From NCBI RefSeq assembly GCF_035195345.1, contig NZ_CP136574.1, forward strand, positions 620,001 to 684,000: 64,000 nt of DNA, read 5' to 3'. The stretch comes from Flavobacterium sp. (GTDB taxonomy: Bacteria; Bacteroidota; Bacteroidia; Flavobacteriales; Flavobacteriaceae). A program made the position numbers and the translations under genes. Below the pieces are notes generated by a model, which saw only the letters and a program-made list of their open reading frames with translations, ran no database searches and had not been told where the DNA came from. This document shows, in pieces, positions 9,612-17,683 of the stretch; the stretch's first letter is position 1, and each line of letters begins with the position of its first letter.

Positions 9612-10674
9612 TTTCTATCGGATTAAATTTTGAAACTTCAGTTTTAATTTGGATTACAAATTTTGCTCCACCTTCTACACTATTTTCTAAAGATATTGTT
9701 CCGTTTTGCGCTTCAACGAAACCTTTTACAATTGATAATCCTATCCCAGAACCACCTGGTCGTGAATTTTTAAGTCGGTAAAATTTTTCGAAAACAAAAG
9801 AAATTTCATCTTCTGGAAAACCATTTCCTTCGTCTAAAATTACTATTTGCAAGGTATCTTCATTTTGGGATAAATCGATTGTTATATTACTATTTTGAGG
9901 TGTGTAAATTATAGCATTATTTAATAAATTATAAATTACATGCTCCATTAATCCGTAATCTAATTTGAATAACGGGAAAATTTCAGTGGCATTAACTTCA
10001 ATTTTTTGTGAATAGGATTTAATTTGAAGTGATCGAATAACTTCATATACAATTTCATTTACATCCACCCAATCCATTCTCGGAACTATAACGCCTGATT
10101 CTAATCGTGACATGTTCAATAAATTTTCTACTTGATTGTTTAATCGTAGTGTTGCAATTGAAATTTCTTCCAATAATTTTTCCTTCTGATTATCAGTCAT
10201 AATTGCATTACTTTGAAGTGCATCGGTCGAACCAATAATGGTAGCAATAGGCGTTTTTAACTCGTGAGATAAACTATCTAAAAGGGTGTTGTAGAGTTTT
10301 ATAGATTTTAATTTGGACTCCTTTTCATTTGCTATTCGTTCAATTTGTCTAATTTTAAATGTCAAAACCGCATTTATTAAAGCAATTACAAAATACATAA
10401 AGAACATAAATTGGTCTTCAGTATTTCCGATATGAAAAGTAAAATAAGGCTTGATAAAAAAGAAATTCCAAATTAAAGCACTTAAAACAGCTGATAATAA
10501 TGTGGGAACAATTCTATAAAACATGGCTACAAAAGAAACGGTAACCAACAGAATAAAGGCAATAACTTTATAACCAATAATCTCTTTAAAAGCAAAGCAA
10601 ACAAGCGAAATTAGCACTACTAATACTGTGCTAAAAATATATTGATTGTTCGGATTTGATGTTCTACTAAACAC
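9604..10674 (-). CDS. KdpD-like sensor histidine kinase lacking the N-terminal sensor domain
   Basis: 356-aa membrane kinase. Residues about 12-108 hold four membrane segments of the DUF4118 type found in the middle of KdpD. A dimerisation helix with His137 (LDSLSHELKTP) and an ATPase domain (HVIYNLLNNAIIYTP, GSGIGLSIVKGFV) follow. Full KdpD is near 900 aa and carries an N-terminal KdpD/USP region that is absent here. A -7-like box on the minus strand (CAAAGATA at 10704-10711) lies upstream. It probably senses K+ or turgor and phosphorylates the overlapping KdpE. Confidence 0.88.
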   Translation of the reverse strand: MFSRTSNPNNQYIFSTVLVVLISLVCFAFKEIIGYKVIAFILLVTVSFVAMFYRIVPTLLSAVLSALIWNFFFIKPYFTFHIGNTEDQFMFFMYFVIALINAVLTFKIRQIERIANEKESKLKSIKLYNTLLDSLSHELKTPIATIIGSTDALQSNAIMTDNQKEKLLEEISIATLRLNNQVENLLNMSRLESGVIVPRMDWVDVNEIVYEVIRSLQIKSYSQKIEVNATEIFPLFKLDYGLMEHVIYNLLNNAIIYTPQNSNITIDLSQNEDTLQIVILDEGNGFPEDEISFVFEKFYRLKNSRPGGSGIGLSIVKGFVEAQNGTISLENSVEGGAKFVIQIKTEVSKFNPIENE

Positions 10675-10763
10675 GTTTTAAACTTTACCATTGAATTACT
10701 TGGCAAAGATAAGTTGGGTTTTGTAAATAGTGTATAAAAGAAATACTAATAAGTATAAAGATT

Positions 10764-11204
10764 TTATAAAGATTTCTTCCTTCTAGTATCAATCAAATGA
10801 ATAATTTGCCATTTGCCGTTATCATTAAAAAGCGTAAATGCGTTGGCTCCTACATGACTTAAAGTATCGTTCACATAAAACTCATAAGGCGTCCAAACAT
10901 GTGCCAAATTACCATCTATTTCTACTTTGTAATCGGTTAATTTTTCAAAAAACTTCATATTAGACGGAATTGTAGCTATCGATTTTAAGAAATCTTGAAA
11001 CGGTGCTTCAACCAATTTATTGCCTTCTTTAGTATTAGCAATTGTTTTCATTACAATATCTTCATGACACAACTGCTTTAAAGCAGTAGTATCCTTGGCA
11101 TGAAAAGCAGTAAAAAAATCATCAATTACTTTTTTAGGAGAAATTTCTTGTGCTAATATCGAATTTGATAGAAGAATAAAAAGAATAAAAAGTTTAGCTC
11201 TCAT
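10764..11204 (-). CDS. Exported NTF2/SnoaL-like protein
   Basis: 146-aa protein with a signal peptide (LFILFILLSNSILAQE) and a single NTF2-like cone fold (VIDDFFTAFHAKDTTALKQLC, then HVWTPYEFYVNDTLSHVGANAFTLF). Members of this fold bind small ligands or act as isomerases, and many are uncharacterised. It starts 10 nt after the NhaD gene stop on the same strand and may share its transcript. No catalytic residues can be named. Confidence 0.75.
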   Translation of the reverse strand: MRAKLFILFILLSNSILAQEISPKKVIDDFFTAFHAKDTTALKQLCHEDIVMKTIANTKEGNKLVEAPFQDFLKSIATIPSNMKFFEKLTDYKVEIDGNLAHVWTPYEFYVNDTLSHVGANAFTLFNDNGKWQIIHLIDTRRKKSL

Positions 11205-11213
11205 AAATTTAGT

Positions 11214-12500
11214 TTAATGCATTAGTAGCACTTGAACCAAATAAGTTACAATTCCAGCAATATAACCTGCTACAGCTAAAGGAGTTATCTTTTTTAAATA
11301 CCACATAAAAGTAATTTTTTCTTTTTCCATAACCGCAATCCCAGCAGCAGAACCAATAACCAACATACTACCACCCGTTCCAGCACATAAAGCAATAAAC
11401 TCCCACAATGTATGATCCATTGGGTAATCTGCAAGTGAGAACATTCCTTGAGTAGCAGCAACTAAACTTCCATTATCCACAATTGATGATAAGGCACCAA
11501 TAGCTATAACCATCGAATTTGTATTTGGTAAATTCGTAATTAAAAAGGTAGCCATTTCTTTCAAAACACCTACTTCTTGCAAAGCAAATACCATTAATAA
11601 AATACCCATAAAATATAGTATAGAACTTACATCTACTTTGGTTAAAGCATAAGCAACCGAAAATTTATCTTTTTCTTCTTGTGTTTTATTTCTATGATAC
11701 ATAATCGAAACCAATGAGACCATTGATAGCGAAATTAAAACCCCTATAAAGGGAGGTAAACCAGTTAATGTTTTGATAACAGGTACCATAACTAAACCTA
11801 CTACACCAGCAATAAACACACTCACACTTCCTCTCATTTTTTCTTCCTGTCTCACTTGAGCCATAGAAACTTGAGCACGAAGAACAGCAAAACCTTTCAT
11901 TTTAAAACTTGCTATAATCACCGGAACTAATAAAACCATAATTGAAGGTAAAATCAACGCTTTTACAATTCCAAAAGAGCTAACCTGACCACCAATCCAT
12001 AATAAAGTTGTCGTAACGTCTCCAATAGGACTAAAAGCACCTCCTGCATTGGCTGCAATTACAACAATACCTGTTAATAACATTCTAATTTCGCTTTTAG
12101 GCATTAACTTTCTTAGAAGCGTCACCATAATAATTGCAGTAGCTAAGTTATCTAATAAGGCTGAAAGAAAGAATGTGATAAATGCAACTATCCATAATAA
12201 TCTTAAAACTGATGTAGTTCTAATTCTTCTTGTAATAACCGTAAAACCTTTGTGAATATCTATTAACTCAACAATAGTCATAGCACCCATTAAAAAAATT
12301 AACAAGCCTGAAATTTCTCCAAAATACTCCATTAATCTTTCGGTAACTAAATGTTGATCATCATGGCTAAATGAGGCAATAACCACCCAACATATTGTTC
12401 CAGTAAGTAAAGCAGTAATCGTTTTGTTAATTTTTATAGGAGATTCAAGAATAACAGACAAATAGCCTAAAATTGCTACTAAAAGTAAGATAGATATCAT
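11214..12500 (-). CDS. nhaD: NhaD-type sodium:proton antiporter
   Basis: 428-aa membrane protein that exports Na+ (or Li+) in exchange for protons. It has about twelve hydrophobic segments and the NhaD/IT-superfamily pattern (SALLDNLATAIIMVTLL, AANAGGAFSPIGDVTTTLLW, SSIVDNGSLVAATQGM). I place the start at ATG 12500-12498. A longer frame from TTG 12521 would run through the -7 promoter box at 12519-12526, so it is rejected. The promoter region is shared divergently with panB. The NTF2-like gene follows after 10 nt. Confidence 0.93.
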   Translation of the reverse strand: MISILLLVAILGYLSVILESPIKINKTITALLTGTICWVVIASFSHDDQHLVTERLMEYFGEISGLLIFLMGAMTIVELIDIHKGFTVITRRIRTTSVLRLLWIVAFITFFLSALLDNLATAIIMVTLLRKLMPKSEIRMLLTGIVVIAANAGGAFSPIGDVTTTLLWIGGQVSSFGIVKALILPSIMVLLVPVIIASFKMKGFAVLRAQVSMAQVRQEEKMRGSVSVFIAGVVGLVMVPVIKTLTGLPPFIGVLISLSMVSLVSIMYHRNKTQEEKDKFSVAYALTKVDVSSILYFMGILLMVFALQEVGVLKEMATFLITNLPNTNSMVIAIGALSSIVDNGSLVAATQGMFSLADYPMDHTLWEFIALCAGTGGSMLVIGSAAGIAVMEKEKITFMWYLKKITPLAVAGYIAGIVTYLVQVLLMH

Positions 12501-12518
12501 TTTTTTGTATTTAAAACA

Positions 12519-12526
12519 CAAAAATA
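12519..12526 (-). promoter_or_regulatory. -7 box of nhaD
   Basis: On the minus strand TATTTTTG matches TAnnTTTG. It places transcription just upstream of the ATG at 12500 and excludes the TTG at 12521 as the start. Confidence 0.55.
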
Positions 12527-12597
12527 AAACATTAATTTAACTTTAATTTAATATTTGATAATTATTTTTTTTAAACTAAAAAGCAAATAACATTTAG

Positions 12598-12605
12598 TAC
12601 CTTTG
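12598..12605 (+). promoter_or_regulatory. -7 box of panB
   Basis: TACCTTTG matches TAnnTTTG, 21 nt before the panB ATG. It overlaps the alternative TTG at 12603, which argues for the ATG start at 12627. Confidence 0.55.
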
Positions 12606-12626
12606 TTTTTTTTAAAATTAAAAATA

Positions 12627-13445
12627 ATGTCAGTAGCGAAGAAAGATTACAAGAGAATTACGACAAAAACATTAATTGAAATGAAAGAAAATGGAGAAAA
12701 AATCTCCATGTTAACTGCTTACGATTTTACAATGGCAAAAATTGTAGATTCTGCTGGAGTTGACGTAATTTTAGTTGGTGATTCTGCGAGTAATGTAATG
12801 GCCGGACATGAAACTACGCTTCCAATTACACTTGATCAAATGATCTATCACGCCTCTAGTGTAGTTAGAGCTAGTGAAAGAGCTTTGGTTGTAGTTGATT
12901 TACCCTTCGGAAGCTACCAATCAGATTCTAAAGAAGCCTTACGCTCTGCTATCCGAATTATGAAAGAAAGCGGTGGACATGCCGTTAAATTAGAAGGTGG
13001 AAGTGAAATCAAAGATTCAATTAAAAAAATATTAAATGCTGGAATTCCTGTAATGGGACACTTAGGATTAACGCCACAATCTATATACAAATTTGGTACA
13101 TATACCGTTAGAGCCAAAGAAGATGCAGAAGCCGAAAAATTATTAGAAGATGCCAAATTGTTAGAAAAACTAGGCTGTTTTGCTCTTGTTTTAGAAAAAA
13201 TTCCAGCTGCATTAGCAGAACAAGTAGCAAAAAGCATTTCAATTCCTGTAATTGGCATTGGTGCGGGCAGCGGTGTTGACGGACAAGTATTAGTTATTCA
13301 CGATATGTTAGGGATGAACAATGAATTTAGTCCAAGATTTCTACGTAGATATTTAGACTTATATGATCAAATGACAAAAGCAATTGGTCAATATGTAACC
13401 GATGTAAAATCAGAAGATTTTCCCAATTCAAACGAACAATATTAA
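12627..13445 (+). CDS. panB: 3-methyl-2-oxobutanoate hydroxymethyltransferase
   Basis: Transfers a hydroxymethyl group from methylenetetrahydrofolate to 2-oxoisovalerate, the first committed step to pantothenate and CoA. The 272-aa chain shows the TIM-barrel landmarks MLTAYDFTMAKIVDSAGVD, LVGDSASNVMAGHETTLPIT (metal-binding Asp), AVKLEGG and IGIGAGSGVDGQVLVIHDMLG. The ATG at 12627 gives the usual family length, and upstream TTG codons lie in the promoter. The pseudouridine synthase gene follows 2 nt after the stop. Confidence 0.97.
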   Translation: MSVAKKDYKRITTKTLIEMKENGEKISMLTAYDFTMAKIVDSAGVDVILVGDSASNVMAGHETTLPITLDQMIYHASSVVRASERALVVVDLPFGSYQSDSKEALRSAIRIMKESGGHAVKLEGGSEIKDSIKKILNAGIPVMGHLGLTPQSIYKFGTYTVRAKEDAEAEKLLEDAKLLEKLGCFALVLEKIPAALAEQVAKSISIPVIGIGAGSGVDGQVLVIHDMLGMNNEFSPRFLRRYLDLYDQMTKAIGQYVTDVKSEDFPNSNEQY

Positions 13446-13447
13446 TT

Positions 13448-14143
13448 GTGTCTACGAAAGAAATTTCCACTAAAAACAACCTACAAATTATTCACGAAGA
13501 CAACCACATCATAGTTGTCAATAAACGTGTTGGCGATATTGTTCAAGGTGATAAAACGGGGGATAAACCACTTTCAGAAGTTGTTAAAGAATACATCAAA
13601 GAAAAATACAACAAACCAGGAGATGTTTTTCTAGGTGTTGTCCATCGTTTAGATAGACCAACTACCGGAATTGTGGTTTTTGCTAAAACTTCTAAAGCCT
13701 TAACACGTTTGAATGAAACTTTTAAAAATAGAGAAACTCAAAAAACATATTTGGCAGTTGTTAAAAAAATGCCTCCTAAAGAAAAGGATACTTTAGTACA
13801 TTTTTTAAAGCGTAATACTAAAAACAATACCTCAAAAGCCCATTTAAAAGAAGTTCCCGAGAGTAAAAAAGCTAGTTTAAGCTATCAAATCATAAAAAAA
13901 TTAGACCATTATTTTGTGTTAGAAATTGATTTACACACGGGTAGACATCATCAAATCAGAGCGCAATTACAAGCCATAGGTTGCCCAATAAAAGGCGATT
14001 TAAAATATGGCTTCGATAGAAGTAATCCCGATGGAGGAATTCATCTTCATGCTAAAAAATTAGTTTTAACACATCCAGTTTCAAAAGAAATTATTATATT
14101 TAAAGCATCAACCCCTAACGATAGTATTTGGAACTCACTTTAA
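13448..14143 (+). CDS. RluA-family RNA pseudouridine synthase
   Basis: 231-aa enzyme that isomerises uridine to pseudouridine in rRNA or tRNA. The catalytic motif HRLDRPTTGIVVFAKT contains the essential Asp, and DLHTGRHHQIRAQL is the second family motif. There is no S4 domain, so it belongs to the short RluA/TruC-like group, and the target base cannot be told. It starts at GTG 13448, two nt after panB, and is probably cotranscribed with it. Confidence 0.92.
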   Translation: MSTKEISTKNNLQIIHEDNHIIVVNKRVGDIVQGDKTGDKPLSEVVKEYIKEKYNKPGDVFLGVVHRLDRPTTGIVVFAKTSKALTRLNETFKNRETQKTYLAVVKKMPPKEKDTLVHFLKRNTKNNTSKAHLKEVPESKKASLSYQIIKKLDHYFVLEIDLHTGRHHQIRAQLQAIGCPIKGDLKYGFDRSNPDGGIHLHAKKLVLTHPVSKEIIIFKASTPNDSIWNSL

Positions 14144-14154
14144 ATTTACATACC

Positions 14155-15507
14155 ATGAAAAAAATTATTCTATCATTTTCGTTAATTGCTTCGATATCGG
14201 TTTTTTCTCAAGAACATTTTAGTGGAATTTCTACTTCTAAAAGAGGTGGATTATTAAGTGCTGCAAATAACCCTGCGGAATTAGCAAATATGACTACAAA
14301 ATATGAAGTAAATGTTTTTAACTTCTCTGTGGCAATGGCTAATAATAAGTTATCAATAAGCGACTTAACTAGTGACGATAATATTGAAGATAAATTATTT
14401 GAAGGTAACGACCCCGTAAACTTACGACTAGATACACAATTTTTTGGTCCTTCCTTTGCCTTCAAAAAAGGAAAATGGGGTTTTGGTTTAAATTCTTCTG
14501 CTTATTTAAAAGCAAATGCAGTAAATGTTGATAATGAATTGGGAGAAGCAATTAGCAATGGTGGTTTAAGCAATTTGTTTACACAAACAAATCTATCTTC
14601 AAACGAAAATCAACGTTTAAATGCTACTACTTGGGGTGAGTTAAGTTTTAATATTGCAAGAAATCTTATGGATTCTCCTAAACATAAAATCAACGTTGGT
14701 ACTAATATAAGATTATTATTTCCAGGTGCGTATGCTAACTTTTCTGCTTCTAATTTAAACGGAACTTTGGTAAATAATTTTGGTGATATTTCTTTAATTA
14801 ATGCAAGTGCAAACATTAACATCTCTTATGCTGGAGTTTTAGCAAATGACTTCTCTGACCAAGGTAATTATAATGAATTTTTCTCACAAGGAATCAATGG
14901 ATATGCCTTTGACTTAGGATTTAACTATAGATTAAAGGATGAAAATGATGCTAACAGTTATAAATTAAATACTGGACTTTCTATAAAAAACTTAGGAGCC
15001 ATGACGTTTAAATCTGACAATAATTTAAGTAAAAATTATTCCTTGAATATAGATGGAATTGAAAGTTTAGACATAAATCAGTTTGAAAACGTACAAAGTA
15101 TGGAAGAAATTGAAGCCATATTAAATGATCCTGCTAATGCTGGTATTTTACAAACAACTTCTAGCAGTGCTGATGTAAAAATTAAGTTACCTACCGTAAT
15201 TAATGCATATGCAGATTTACGTCTTCACAAAAAATGGTTTGTTACAGGAACAATTAATCAAAAAATTTCAGATGATACTGAAAGTGATATTACAACAACT
15301 CAAAACTCATATTCCTTAATTCCTAGATTTTCATCAGGTTGGTTTGAAGCCTATGCACCTCTTGCTGCTAATGAAATTTCAGGATTTACAAGTGGTATAG
15401 GATTTAGATTAGCTGGTTTCTTTATTGGATCTAACAGTGCTATTTCTGCATTGGCAAGTGATGGGAAACAAGCCGATTTCTATTTAGGGGTTCGTTTCGG
15501 ATTTTAA
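14155..15507 (+). CDS. DUF5723-like outer-membrane protein
   Basis: 450-aa exported protein. The signal peptide (MKKIILSFSLIASISVFSQ) fixes the ATG at 14155, 11 nt after the pseudouridine synthase stop. A longer TTG frame would overlap that gene. The mature part has many amphipathic beta strands and ends with the aromatic strand FYLGVRFGF, as in outer-membrane barrels. The N-terminal pattern SGISTSKRGGLLSAANNPAELANM recalls DUF5723 proteins of flavobacteria. No function is known. Confidence 0.7.
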   Translation: MKKIILSFSLIASISVFSQEHFSGISTSKRGGLLSAANNPAELANMTTKYEVNVFNFSVAMANNKLSISDLTSDDNIEDKLFEGNDPVNLRLDTQFFGPSFAFKKGKWGFGLNSSAYLKANAVNVDNELGEAISNGGLSNLFTQTNLSSNENQRLNATTWGELSFNIARNLMDSPKHKINVGTNIRLLFPGAYANFSASNLNGTLVNNFGDISLINASANINISYAGVLANDFSDQGNYNEFFSQGINGYAFDLGFNYRLKDENDANSYKLNTGLSIKNLGAMTFKSDNNLSKNYSLNIDGIESLDINQFENVQSMEEIEAILNDPANAGILQTTSSSADVKIKLPTVINAYADLRLHKKWFVTGTINQKISDDTESDITTTQNSYSLIPRFSSGWFEAYAPLAANEISGFTSGIGFRLAGFFIGSNSAISALASDGKQADFYLGVRFGF

Positions 15508-15682
15508 ACATTTGTAAAATCTGTTTACAAAATGTAGAATTTGATTTGTAATTTCAACTATTAGACCATTTTATACAAAAAAGTCGAATGCTAATTTTAG
15601 GCAATTCATTTAAATATTTAACTCTAACAATTTCCATCTGAAAAAATTACCGAATTCAATTGAAGCACTTGAGTCTGATTAT

Positions 15683-16072
15683 TTGTACATTCAAGATTCT
15701 CAAATAACAAATGCTGGAAAAGGTTTGTTTTCTGCTATTGATATATACAAAGATGAAATAATTTCCTTTTTTAAAGGTGAAATTCTAACGGAAATTGAAG
15801 CTGAAAAAAGAGCACAATTAGGAAACGACAAATATTTTATGAACATGTTAGATGGAAGCATTTTAGATGCTATGCATTCTGAATGTTTCGCTAAATATGC
15901 AAATGATGCTGAAGCTTTTTCAAAATTAGAATTCAAAAACAATTCCAAAATAACTTTAGATGATGAAGATAATGTTTGCCTCATAGCTACAAAAAAAATT
16001 AAATCAGGTGGTGAAATTTTTTGTAGCTATGGTGCAAAATATTGGAAAAAACATGGTAAAAATTTATCCTAA
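15683..16072 (+). CDS. SET-domain protein, probable lysine methyltransferase
   Basis: 129-aa single-domain protein. AGKGLFSAIDIYKDEIISFF near the start, FAKYANDAE in the middle, and EIFCSYGAKYW at the end are the landmarks of the SET fold, which transfers methyl groups from SAM to lysines. I give the TTG at 15683, but the same frame is open back to 15614 and its residues look coding (LKKLPNSIEALESDYL). The true start could therefore be CTG 15638 or ATT 15659. Its end overlaps the convergent ComM gene by 9 nt. The substrate is unknown. Confidence 0.75.
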   Translation: MYIQDSQITNAGKGLFSAIDIYKDEIISFFKGEILTEIEAEKRAQLGNDKYFMNMLDGSILDAMHSECFAKYANDAEAFSKLEFKNNSKITLDDEDNVCLIATKKIKSGGEIFCSYGAKYWKKHGKNLS

Positions 16073-17599
16073 CCATCCTTCCCTATCCAAACTTCTGTAT
16101 TGAATCGCTTCCGCAATATGATGCGATTGAATTGCCTCTGAAGCTTCTAAATCGGCTATAGTTCTTGCAACTTTTAAAATTCTATCATACGCTCTTGCAG
16201 ACAAATTCAATCGTTCCATAGCTGTTTTTAGCAATTGTAAGGAAACCTCATCCAAAATACAAAATTCGCGTATTAGTTTACTACTCATTTGCGCATTGTA
16301 ATGTATGTATTCATTGTTTTCAAATCGGTGTGATTGTATTTCTCTTGCTTTGGTAACTCTTTTTCTAATTTCAGTACTACTTTCTGCTTTTCGAGTTTCG
16401 GTTAATTTTTCAAACGGAACGGGCGTTACTTCAATATGAATATCAATTCGATCTAATAAAGGTCCAGAAATTTTACTTAAATACCGTTGCATTTCCATTG
16501 GTGAAGAACTCACAGGTGCATTCGGATCATTAAAATAACCGCCCGGACTTGGATTCATACTTGCCACCAACATAAACGATGATGGATAGGTAATGGTAAA
16601 TTTAGCTCTTGAAATTGTTACTTCCCTATCTTCTAAGGGCTGACGCATGACTTCTAAAACCTCTCGTTTAAATTCGGGTAATTCATCTAAAAATAAAACA
16701 CCATTGTGTGCTAACGAAATTTCACCTGGTTGTGGATAACTTCCGCCACCAACTAAGCTTACGCTCGATGCCGTATGATGCGGACTTCTAAAAGGGCGTT
16801 GCGCCATTAAACCGACATCTTTGGTCTTTCCTGCTACGGAATGAATTTTGGTGGTTTCTAAAGCTTCACGCATCGTCATTGGTGGCAAAATACTAGGCAA
16901 ACGTTTGGCTAACATTGTTTTTCCTGAACCTGGAGGACCAATTAAAATTATATTATGTCCGCCTGCAGCAGCAATTTCCATACAGCGTTTAATTCCTTCC
17001 TGACCTTTAACGTCGGAAAAATCGTGTTCTGGGAAATCTAAGGTTTTATTAAATTCTTCTTTGGTGTCAATAGTAGTGGGAATCAAGTCTGATTTTCCTT
17101 CGAAAAAATTAATGACTTGCAACACATTTTCTACTCCATACACATCGAGTCCGGCAACAATTGCGGCTTCTTTCACATTTTGAAAAGGCAAAATTAACCC
17201 TTTAAAACCTTCTTCTTTGGCTTTAATTGCTATTGACAAAGCTCCTTTTATGGGTTGCAAACCGCCATCGAGTGATAATTCACCCATAATGACATAGTTG
17301 TGAATATCTTCTGACTTAATTTGTGAAGATGCTGCTAAAATACCAACTGCTAAAGTAAGGTCATACGCAGAACCTTCTTTACGTAAATCGGCCGGAGCCA
17401 TGTTGATGGTGATTTTTTTTCCGGGCAATTGATACCCGTTGTTTTTTAGTACGGCAGCTATGCGATAACTACTCTCTTTTATAGCGGAATCTGGAAGACC
17501 TACCAAGTGGTAGCCGATTCCTTTATCAATATTTACTTCAACCGTAATGGTGGTGGCTTCAACGCCAAAAACGGCGCTACCGAATACTTTTACTAACAT
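16064..17599 (-). CDS. comM: YifB/ComM Mg-chelatase-like AAA+ ATPase
   Basis: 511-aa cytoplasmic helicase-like ATPase of the ComM/YifB family, which in naturally competent bacteria promotes branch migration during DNA uptake. The N-terminal Lon-like domain (VFGVEATTITVEVNIDKGIGYHLVGLPD) precedes the AAA core with Walker A GPPGSGKTML and Walker B NGVLFLDELPEF. It ends in the usual C-terminal helical domain (LSARAYDRILKVARTIADLE). A minus-strand -7 box (CAAATATA) lies at 17632-17639. Competence in this organism is not shown by the sequence. Confidence 0.95.
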   Translation of the reverse strand: MLVKVFGSAVFGVEATTITVEVNIDKGIGYHLVGLPDSAIKESSYRIAAVLKNNGYQLPGKKITINMAPADLRKEGSAYDLTLAVGILAASSQIKSEDIHNYVIMGELSLDGGLQPIKGALSIAIKAKEEGFKGLILPFQNVKEAAIVAGLDVYGVENVLQVINFFEGKSDLIPTTIDTKEEFNKTLDFPEHDFSDVKGQEGIKRCMEIAAAGGHNIILIGPPGSGKTMLAKRLPSILPPMTMREALETTKIHSVAGKTKDVGLMAQRPFRSPHHTASSVSLVGGGSYPQPGEISLAHNGVLFLDELPEFKREVLEVMRQPLEDREVTISRAKFTITYPSSFMLVASMNPSPGGYFNDPNAPVSSSPMEMQRYLSKISGPLLDRIDIHIEVTPVPFEKLTETRKAESSTEIRKRVTKAREIQSHRFENNEYIHYNAQMSSKLIREFCILDEVSLQLLKTAMERLNLSARAYDRILKVARTIADLEASEAIQSHHIAEAIQYRSLDREGWLG

Positions 17600-17658
17600 G
17601 GCTTATACTATTTAATTGGCTTATATAGATGCAAATATAGAAAAGTTTTTGAAATAAA

Positions 17659-17680
17659 AAATCCCGATTACTCGGGATTT
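17659..17680 (-). terminator. Intrinsic terminator of dsbD
   Basis: AAATCCCGA (17659-17667) and TCGGGATTT (17672-17680) form a 9-bp stem with a 4-nt loop, followed by a T-run on the minus strand, 4 nt after the dsbD stop. Confidence 0.9.
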
Positions 17681-17683
17681 GAT

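Noticed and set aside
12501..12521. Extended NhaD start at TTG 12521
   Set aside because: The codon overlaps the -7 promoter box; the ATG at 12500 gives a normal N-terminus.
15510..15536. Hairpin ACATTTGTAAA...TTTACAAAATGT after the DUF5723 gene as terminator
   Set aside because: The stem has a bulge and no T-run follows, so it is not a convincing terminator.
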